This document shows positions 5,766 through 10,088 of a stretch of 10,088 nucleotides of DNA, piece after piece (the stretch's first letter is position 1; each line of letters begins with the position of its first letter). Origin of the DNA: Holophagae bacterium (lineage in GTDB: Bacteria; Acidobacteriota; Thermoanaerobaculia; Thermoanaerobaculales; Sulfomarinibacteraceae); contig JAUWTC010000050.1 in NCBI GenBank assembly GCA_030609785.1, positions 1-10,088 of the forward strand. The letters run 5' to 3'. The notes below the pieces were generated by a model, which made no database searches, was not told the origin of the DNA, and saw only the letters and a list, made by a program, of their open reading frames with translations. Position numbers and translations under genes: made by a program.

Positions 5766-7310
5766 TTATTGACCGAGATACAGCCCGGCGCCGGGTCCGA
5801 GGGGAAGTCCCAGCAGCAGCCAGGCTACGAGGAGCAACATCCAGGCCATCATGAACGCGACCGAGTACGGCAGCATCGTTGCAATCACGGTGCCCATGCC
5901 CGCCTTCGAATCGTAGCGTTGCATGAAAGCCACGATCAGAGCGAAGAAGGACATCATCGGCGAGATGATATTGGTCGAGCTGTCACCGATTCGGTAAACA
6001 CCCTGGACCAGCTCGGGGCTGTAGCCGAGGAGCATGAACATCGGAATGAACACCGGCGCCATAAATGCCCACTTCGCGGAGGCGCTGCCCATGCAGAGGT
6101 TGAGGCCGGCGGCGAGAAGCAGGAACGAAAGCATCAACGGGATCGGTCCAAGGCCCGAGGCCTTGAGGACTTCTGCCCCCTTGATGGCGAAGATCATGCC
6201 GAGGTTGGTGTACTTGAAGTAGGCCACAAACTGGGCAGCGAAGAACACGAGCACCATGAACAGGGCGAGGGTCTCCATCGACTCTTTCATGCCTGTGACG
6301 ACGTCGGAATCATTCTTCATCGTACCGGCGGCCAGGCCGTAGGCAAGACCGGTAAGCAGGCCACCAAGGAAGATGATGGTGACAATTCCGTGCATGAACG
6401 GTGAGTGAAGCACACTGCCGGTTTCGAGATTGCGCAGGAACCCATCGTCCGGTATCAGGCCGATCAGACAGATGACTGACATGCCGAGACTGACGATGAA
6501 GGCCCAGAGCAGACCACTTTTTTCCTCTTTGGACAGCTTGCGAAACTCCTCGTCCTCGGTCACGACCGCGCCTTCGTAGTTTCCAAGTCGGGGAACAACG
6601 ATCTTTTCTGTGACCCAGGTGCCGATCGCGGCGATCACAAAGGTCGAGACCACCATGAAGTAGTAGTTGCAGGCTGGTGTCACGGTGTACTGGGGATCGA
6701 TGATGCGGGCGGCTTCCTGGCTGATGCCGGCCAGGAGAGGGTCGATCGTTCCGAGCAGGAGGTTAGCGCTGAACCCACCGGAGACGCCGGCGAAAGCCGC
6801 CGCGAGCCCGGCGATGGGGTGGCGACCGACCGACATGAAGATGATTGCGCCGAGAGGGACGAGCAGAACGTATCCGACGTCGCTGGCCATGTTGGAAAGC
6901 ACACCGGCAAGCACGATCACGAAGGTCAAGAGGCGACGGGGTGCGGCGTGCACCAGCAACCTCAGACACGAACCGATCAGACCGCTCTTTTCGGCGACAC
7001 CGATTCCCAGCATCGCGACGAGGACGGTACCGAGTGGCGCGAAGCCGGTGAAGTTCTCAATTGTCGATTCTAAAATCCAGTGCAGGCCTTCACGTGAAAT
7101 CAGGTTGATCGGCAGAACTTCGACACCTGTTTTGGGGTTGACGGCCGAAAGCCCCAGCTTGGCTGCGAGCCATGAAGCGAGAATGAGGGAGAACGCGAAC
7201 AGTGCAAACAACGTGGCGGGGTGTGGCAGGGTGTTGCCGATTTTCTCGATCACGGAAAGAAATCGGGAGATGACCGAAGCTCGGGTTACTCGGGCGGCGG
7301 CTTTATTCAT
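5766..7310 (-). CDS. AbgT/MtrF-family inner-membrane transporter
   Basis: This 514-residue polytopic membrane protein is similar throughout to E. coli AbgT (p-aminobenzoyl-glutamate uptake) and Neisseria MtrF (drug/sulfonamide efflux). Both use ion gradients. Family landmarks, numbered from the ATG at 7310, are [15 protein letters not shown] near residue 25, NFTGFAPLG near 86, [20 protein letters not shown] at about 139-158, and [11 protein letters not shown] near 187-197. The C-terminal core [18 protein letters not shown] is followed by [14 protein letters not shown]. Ser411, Trp414, Pro432, Arg440, Asp443 and Pro451 have the spacing I recall for the functional residues Ser417, Trp420, Pro438, Arg446, Asp449 and Pro457 of MtrF. 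An in-frame ATG at 7328 would add six residues but has no ribosome-binding site. A GGAGGT about ten bases before the ATG at 7310 favours the shorter form. Terminators lie upstream, so it is probably its own unit. The substrate (p-aminobenzoyl-glutamate, other peptides, or drugs) and the direction of transport cannot be read from sequence. Confidence 0.93.
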   Translation of the reverse strand: MNKAAARVTRASVISRFLSVIEKIGNTLPHPATLFALFAFSLILASWLAAKLGLSAVNPKTGVEVLPINLISREGLHWILESTIENFTGFAPLGTVLVAMLGIGVAEKSGLIGSCLRLLVHAAPRRLLTFVIVLAGVLSNMASDVGYVLLVPLGAIIFMSVGRHPIAGLAAAFAGVSGGFSANLLLGTIDPLLAGISQEAARIIDPQYTVTPACNYYFMVVSTFVIAAIGTWVTEKIVVPRLGNYEGAVVTEDEEFRKLSKEEKSGLLWAFIVSLGMSVICLIGLIPDDGFLRNLETGSVLHSPFMHGIVTIIFLGGLLTGLAYGLAAGTMKNDSDVVTGMKESMETLALFMVLVFFAAQFVAYFKYTNLGMIFAIKGAEVLKASGLGPIPLMLSFLLLAAGLNLCMGSASAKWAFMAPVFIPMFMLLGYSPELVQGVYRIGDSSTNIISPMMSFFALIVAFMQRYDSKAGMGTVIATMLPYSVAFMMAWMLLLVAWLLLGLPLGPGAGLYLGQ

Positions 7311-7380
7311 TTGGGAATTGACCTCCATCAGGCGAACCCGTAGATCTTAACAGCCTCCGTCAGCGAATTCGGCCACTTAA

Positions 7381-7402
7381 AAGCCCCCCGGAGATCCGGG
7401 GG
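7381..7402 (-). terminator. Rho-independent-terminator-like hairpin (second of two)
   Basis: CCCCCGG at 7385-7391 pairs perfectly with CCGGGGG at 7396-7402 around a four-base AGAT loop. Read on the minus strand, the stem is followed within two bases by four T. It lies between the secreted-protein gene and the transporter gene, both on this strand, and would insulate the transporter from upstream transcription. The T-tract is short. Confidence 0.6.
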
Positions 7403-7451
7403 TGAGTAGAAATCTCAGAAAACGTGCCAGAAGGCCGGGGTTGGATTTACC

Positions 7452-7477
7452 AAAACCAGGGAATTCTGAATTCCTGG
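7452..7477 (-). terminator. Rho-independent-terminator-like hairpin (first of two)
   Basis: CCAGGGAATTC at 7456-7466 and GAATTCCTGG at 7468-7477 are inverted repeats with one bulged base. On the minus strand the stem is followed directly by TTTT (7452-7455). It begins about 43 bases after the stop of the secreted-protein gene at 7520, a normal position for its terminator. Confidence 0.6.
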
Positions 7478-7519
7478 GGAATACCGTCAATCACCGAACC
7501 GGGCATTTCTCCTCGGATC

Positions 7520-8248
7520 TCACTGGTGTGCTGTCCACGCGCTCGTGTCGCCGGACTCGAAACCGTCGGAGAAGAGCAGTGCCGCACAGGAGGTGCTGAC
7601 GAGTACCATTCCGTCAACTGCCTCATCAATACCGCCGTTTCCGAGCGTGAAGGCGGGAGACTGACAGGAGTCGGCAAACGAGAGCTGAAACGGCATGTCG
7701 TCTGCCTGCCTCCGGATATGAATGGCCGAGATGCCCTCGGTCTGTGCAGTGAATTGAACGCGGAACACCCAGGCTTCACTGTGGATCTTCAGCTGATCAC
7801 ACGGGTTCTTCAGCCCGCTGGTGATATCACCGTTGGTGTTCCAGTCACCGGCGAGGGCCCAGCCGATCCTCCCCTCGGCCGTGTGGTCGTCGATCACGAG
7901 ACCGTCCACTGCGGCGTGGCCGGGGTCGGGGTTAGTTTCGGCTTGACTGAAGTGCAACATCGACGTTGCAAACGACAGGTCGATCACACCTGTGGCGAGG
8001 TTGGCGGATCCGCCCGCGACATCGGGAGGCGAACATGAGTGGGTACAGCTCAGCACCTCCAGGCCCGGCCGAACGAAGACGTGCGCCCAGAAGGACTGTG
8101 AGGGGGCGACACAGAAACTATTGGATCCATCCACTGGGTTGAAGACCTCAACGTCGATCCCGGGTGGCGTCGTTGTCTGAGCATCTCCCAGGCCGACCCA
8201 GAGAACGACCAGGGCACAAAGAAGAACAATCGAACGGGAGTTGATCAT
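7520..8248 (-). CDS. Secreted cysteine-rich protein with C-terminal GFESGD tail, function unknown
   Basis: This 242-residue protein starts MINSRSIVLLCALVVLWVGL, a clear signal peptide with a likely cut near GDAQ (residues 21-24). The ATG at 8248 is chosen over in-frame starts up to 8362 because the signal peptide begins there and AAGGAG lies six bases upstream. The mature part looks like a beta-rich, cohesin-like or extracellular sandwich domain (for example SQSFWAHVFVRPGLEVL near 50-66 and GVIDLSFATSMLHFSQAETNP near 87-107), but this assignment is weak. Six cysteines remain after the signal peptide (46, 68, 72, 150, 195, 221), so disulfides are likely. The C-terminus, residues 226-238, reads FSDGFESGDTSAW and ends four residues later. 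I recognise this tail as recurring at the ends of secreted proteins in several environmental bacteria, where it may act in sorting or anchoring. The gene has its own promoter and terminators. Confidence 0.8.
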   Translation of the reverse strand: MINSRSIVLLCALVVLWVGLGDAQTTTPPGIDVEVFNPVDGSNSFCVAPSQSFWAHVFVRPGLEVLSCTHSCSPPDVAGGSANLATGVIDLSFATSMLHFSQAETNPDPGHAAVDGLVIDDHTAEGRIGWALAGDWNTNGDITSGLKNPCDQLKIHSEAWVFRVQFTAQTEGISAIHIRRQADDMPFQLSFADSCQSPAFTLGNGGIDEAVDGMVLVSTSCAALLFSDGFESGDTSAWTAHQ

Positions 8249-8309
8249 GCCGTGCTCCTTCGGAACCCTTGCCCGAGCTTTCTCCTGCGTTGTTGCTGCT
8301 CCACTCTTC

Positions 8310-8338
8310 AATGTAGGCCGTACCAGATCGTTTGGCAA
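8310..8338 (-). promoter_or_regulatory. Predicted sigma70-type promoter of the secreted-protein gene
   Basis: On the minus strand TTGCCA (8333-8338, five of six to the -35 consensus) is separated by exactly 17 bases from TACATT (8310-8315, four of six to the -10 consensus). Transcription would begin near 8303 and give a leader of about 55 bases before the ATG at 8248. This also supports 8248 over 8362 as the start, because a start at 8362 would lie upstream of the promoter. Confidence 0.5.
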
Positions 8339-8431
8339 GGGCGCAGGGCACTTGATCCACAAGGGAAGGTACGGTCCCTGGCCCGTCCTTCGATTCGTGT
8401 GAAAAAAGTCATCGCTTCCGGTGGAGCAATC

Positions 8432-8460
8432 TTGACTTTGGGACTCCCCGGAACCATATT
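8432..8460 (+). promoter_or_regulatory. Predicted sigma70-type promoter of the beta-helix protein gene
   Basis: TTGACT (8432-8437, five of six to consensus) is followed after 17 bases by CATATT (8455-8460, four of six). Transcription would start near 8467, leaving a leader of about 63 bases to the ATG at 8530. It points away from the minus-strand promoter at 8310-8338, so the two genes are divergently transcribed from one 281-base intergenic region. Confidence 0.5.
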
Positions 8461-8529
8461 TGAGGGTGGAAGATAATCAACCCAAGTTGCAGCGCTGATT
8501 TCTCGAGGCCATCGAGCCTGGGGGTGTTT

Positions 8530-10088
8530 ATGAGAGCCCGCCGCCTTCTTCTTCCCGCATTCCTTCTGACTGCCATGCTGGTCACGATCGCCGGCAGCGC
8601 ATCGCCGCAGCGAATACCATGGAGTGATTTGCACGGCTTCATTCTGGCGCCGGCTCCGGCCGAGGATTGGCAACCGGTGGCGGCCGCCAGGTGCGATCGT
8701 GATCGTGATGGCGATGCCGACCTGGTCGTGGCGTATGCGGGCCGAGAGGTCGGCGCCGTGGTGTGGTTCCCGGTCCGCGGGAGTAGGATCGGCGACGGCG
8801 AACCTCCCCAACTTCTCGACTTCCCACCATCAACCCTGGTGGCGGGCGACTTCGATGCGGATGGCTTTGACGAACTCGTCCTCGGTGTGCTCGATGCGCC
8901 GGTGCTGGTGGCGCTCGAGATCGATTCGGCCGGCAGCGTCACGAGTATCGAGACTTTCGCACTTCCCGGGGTGCCCTCGAGCCTCGCGCTGGAGGACAGG
9001 CCCCGCCGCGACGGACTGCCCGACTTGCTGATCGCACTCGAGGACCGGTTGCTGGTCGCGGCCGGATCCAGCGGGGCACTGGCCGCCCTGCCGACCGCAC
9101 TGGTCGAAACTCGGGAACGCGCCGAGCATCAGACCACCGGCAAGACTCGGCCGCTCGTGATGCTGGAAACCAGAATCGACGCCGACGCCCTTCCCGAGCT
9201 GATCGTGGCGGAGGAGGACGGCTCTGTGTGGGTCAAGTCCGGGCCCAGAGCGACGATCCAGGTCGACACCACCAACGACTCGCTGGACTTCACAGGAGCG
9301 CAGCAGATCGCGGATCTCCCCGGGCCGGACGGCAAGACCAGCCTGCGCGAGGCGATCATCGCCGCCAATAACTCCGCGCCAGGCCCACATACCATCACCT
9401 TCAACATCCCGACGGGTGACGCGGGCTTCGACGGAATCGTCTGGACAATTGCCCCCTCCGACGCCAATCTCGGGCCGCTGCCGACCGTCACGACGGCGGG
9501 GGTGACTATCGATGGCACGACCCAGACCGCCAACCAGGGCGACACCAATCCCAACGGCCCGGAACTGGTTCTTGAGGGCGGTGCTTGCAGCGGGTCCGGC
9601 CTTGACGTTGGGGCGACGGACTGTGCTGTGATCGACTGGGTCGTCGGGGGCTTCGCCGCCGGTGCGGGAATCAACGCAGGATCAGCCGATAACTTTGTGG
9701 TGACCGGTTGTTTCCTGGGTGTGACGGCAGACGGAGACTCAGTGAACCCCAACGACTATGGCGTTCATCTCACGTCATCCGCCAACGCCACGATCGGGGG
9801 AACGGGAACCCATGGTTCAGGAGTATCCGACGGCAATTTGATTTCCGGAAACCTCAGCTCAGGCATCAGGGTGCAAAGCTCCACCGGTCTGATCGTAGAG
9901 GGAAACCTGGTGGGAACGGACCGAACGGGAACGACGGCTCTCGGAAACTGGGACGGACTGAGCAACGACGGGAGCACCGGCGGCACCATCGGCGGCACCG
10001 CTGCCGGGGCGGGGAACCTGATCTCCGGAAACTTGTACCACGGCCTAGCTCTGGGGGGCGGCCAGGACGATACCCTGATCCAGGGCAA
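8530..10088 (+). CDS. Large secreted protein: FG-GAP-like repeats, CSLREA region, right-handed beta-helix; 3'-truncated
   Basis: The frame is open without a stop from the ATG at 8530 to the window edge (519 codons). It begins with a signal peptide MRARRLLLPAFLLTAMLVTIAGSA. Residues about 50-230 hold four degenerate FG-GAP/VCBS-like units with acidic, probably calcium-binding loops: DRDRDGDADLVV at 56-67, GDFDADGFDELVLG at 106-119, RDGLPDLLIAL at 160-170 and RIDADALPELIVAEEDG at 215-231. Such units usually form a beta-propeller. A CSLREA-type region follows at about 241-290 (IQVDTTND, then GKTSLREAIIAAN, with Thr in the usual Cys position). From about 300 onward comes a right-handed parallel beta-helix with repeated GNLISGN and EGNLVGTDRTGTTALGN rungs. 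Proteins of this design are surface or secreted and may bind glycans; the function of this one is unknown. The ribosome-binding site is weak (GGGGGTG about four bases upstream of the ATG). A C-terminal sorting tail may lie beyond the window. Confidence 0.85.
   Translation, partial: MRARRLLLPAFLLTAMLVTIAGSASPQRIPWSDLHGFILAPAPAEDWQPVAAARCDRDRDGDADLVVAYAGREVGAVVWFPVRGSRIGDGEPPQLLDFPPSTLVAGDFDADGFDELVLGVLDAPVLVALEIDSAGSVTSIETFALPGVPSSLALEDRPRRDGLPDLLIALEDRLLVAAGSSGALAALPTALVETRERAEHQTTGKTRPLVMLETRIDADALPELIVAEEDGSVWVKSGPRATIQVDTTNDSLDFTGAQQIADLPGPDGKTSLREAIIAANNSAPGPHTITFNIPTGDAGFDGIVWTIAPSDANLGPLPTVTTAGVTIDGTTQTANQGDTNPNGPELVLEGGACSGSGLDVGATDCAVIDWVVGGFAAGAGINAGSADNFVVTGCFLGVTADGDSVNPNDYGVHLTSSANATIGGTGTHGSGVSDGNLISGNLSSGIRVQSSTGLIVEGNLVGTDRTGTTALGNWDGLSNDGSTGGTIGGTAAGAGNLISGNLYHGLALGGGQDDTLIQG

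Noticed and set aside
5769..6404. Plus-strand open frames opposite the transporter (also 6667-7350)
   Set aside because: The His/Glu/Gln-rich or Arg/Ser-rich products are typical antisense reads of a hydrophobic membrane protein gene, while the minus strand matches AbgT end to end.
7424..8038. Plus-strand open frame of 204 codons
   Set aside because: It runs through two terminator-like hairpins and opposite the secreted-protein gene, with no ribosome-binding site or recognisable domain.
8249..8362. Longer N-terminus for the secreted cysteine-rich protein, from an ATG at 8362
   Set aside because: The extension would place 38 non-signal residues before a clear signal peptide, the promoter-like elements lie within it, and the ATG at 8248 has its own ribosome-binding site.
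8830..9752. Overlapping minus-strand open frames (8830-9390, 9129-9752) and a further one at 9765-10088
   Set aside because: They lie antisense to the continuous plus-strand frame from 8530 with signal peptide, acidic repeats and beta-helix rungs; their products are low-complexity and show no domain.
1..10088. CRISPR arrays, tRNA or rRNA genes, insertion sequences
   Set aside because: I saw no regularly spaced direct repeats, no tRNA-like cloverleaf with a CCA end, no rRNA signature stretches and no transposase or terminal inverted repeats.

Overview
The window looks like chromosomal DNA of a free-living Gram-negative bacterium with moderately high GC. It has long periplasmic and secreted proteins with signal peptides, a propeller-type transmembrane sensor, and a metabolosome-type bacterial microcompartment (BMC). 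A C-terminal tail ending GFESGDTSAW and a CSLREA/beta-helix secreted protein recall Acidobacteriota and similar environmental lineages, but this placement is an inference and no marker gene is present.

Layout. (1) Bases 1-2293, plus strand: the 3' end of a BMC operon. It holds a PduP/EutE-type CoA-acylating aldehyde dehydrogenase (5' end outside the window), a probable 45-residue small protein, a tandem-domain shell protein (BMC-T), and two different EutN/CcmL vertex pentamers (BMC-P). The last four reading frames overlap by 1, 14 and 4 bases, so they are probably translationally coupled. No BMC-H hexamer, signature enzyme, phosphotransacylase or kinase is visible, so the substrate cannot be named. 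(2) Bases 2304-5306, minus strand, convergent with the BMC operon and only 10 bases from it: a 1000-residue receptor with 14 propeller repeats, a Y_Y_Y domain, a membrane helix and a GGDEF diguanylate cyclase with an intact active site and I-site. An inverted repeat spans the junction. (3) Bases 5307-5765: mostly a broken small exported-protein gene on the minus strand, frameshifted at a run of seven T, plus an unassigned open stretch. (4) Bases 5766-7310, minus: an AbgT/MtrF-family membrane transporter. (5) Bases 7311-7519: two tandem intrinsic-terminator-like hairpins on the minus strand. (6) Bases 7520-8248, minus: a secreted cysteine-rich protein with the GFESGD tail. (7) Bases 8249-8529: a divergent intergenic region with one convincing sigma70-like promoter facing each way. 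(8) Bases 8530-10088, plus: a large secreted protein (FG-GAP-like repeats, CSLREA region, right-handed beta-helix) that runs off the window.

How the genes relate. The BMC genes form one functional unit: aldehyde made inside the shell would be oxidised to acyl-CoA by the dehydrogenase, while BMC-T and BMC-P build facets and vertices. The sensor cyclase, transporter and secreted proteins are separate transcription units, and nothing in the sequence proves that they serve the compartment. The most notable items are the uncharacterised small gene inside the BMC operon, the His in place of the PduT-type pore Cys in BMC-T, the homopolymer-frameshifted exported protein, and the sensor cyclase beside the BMC locus.
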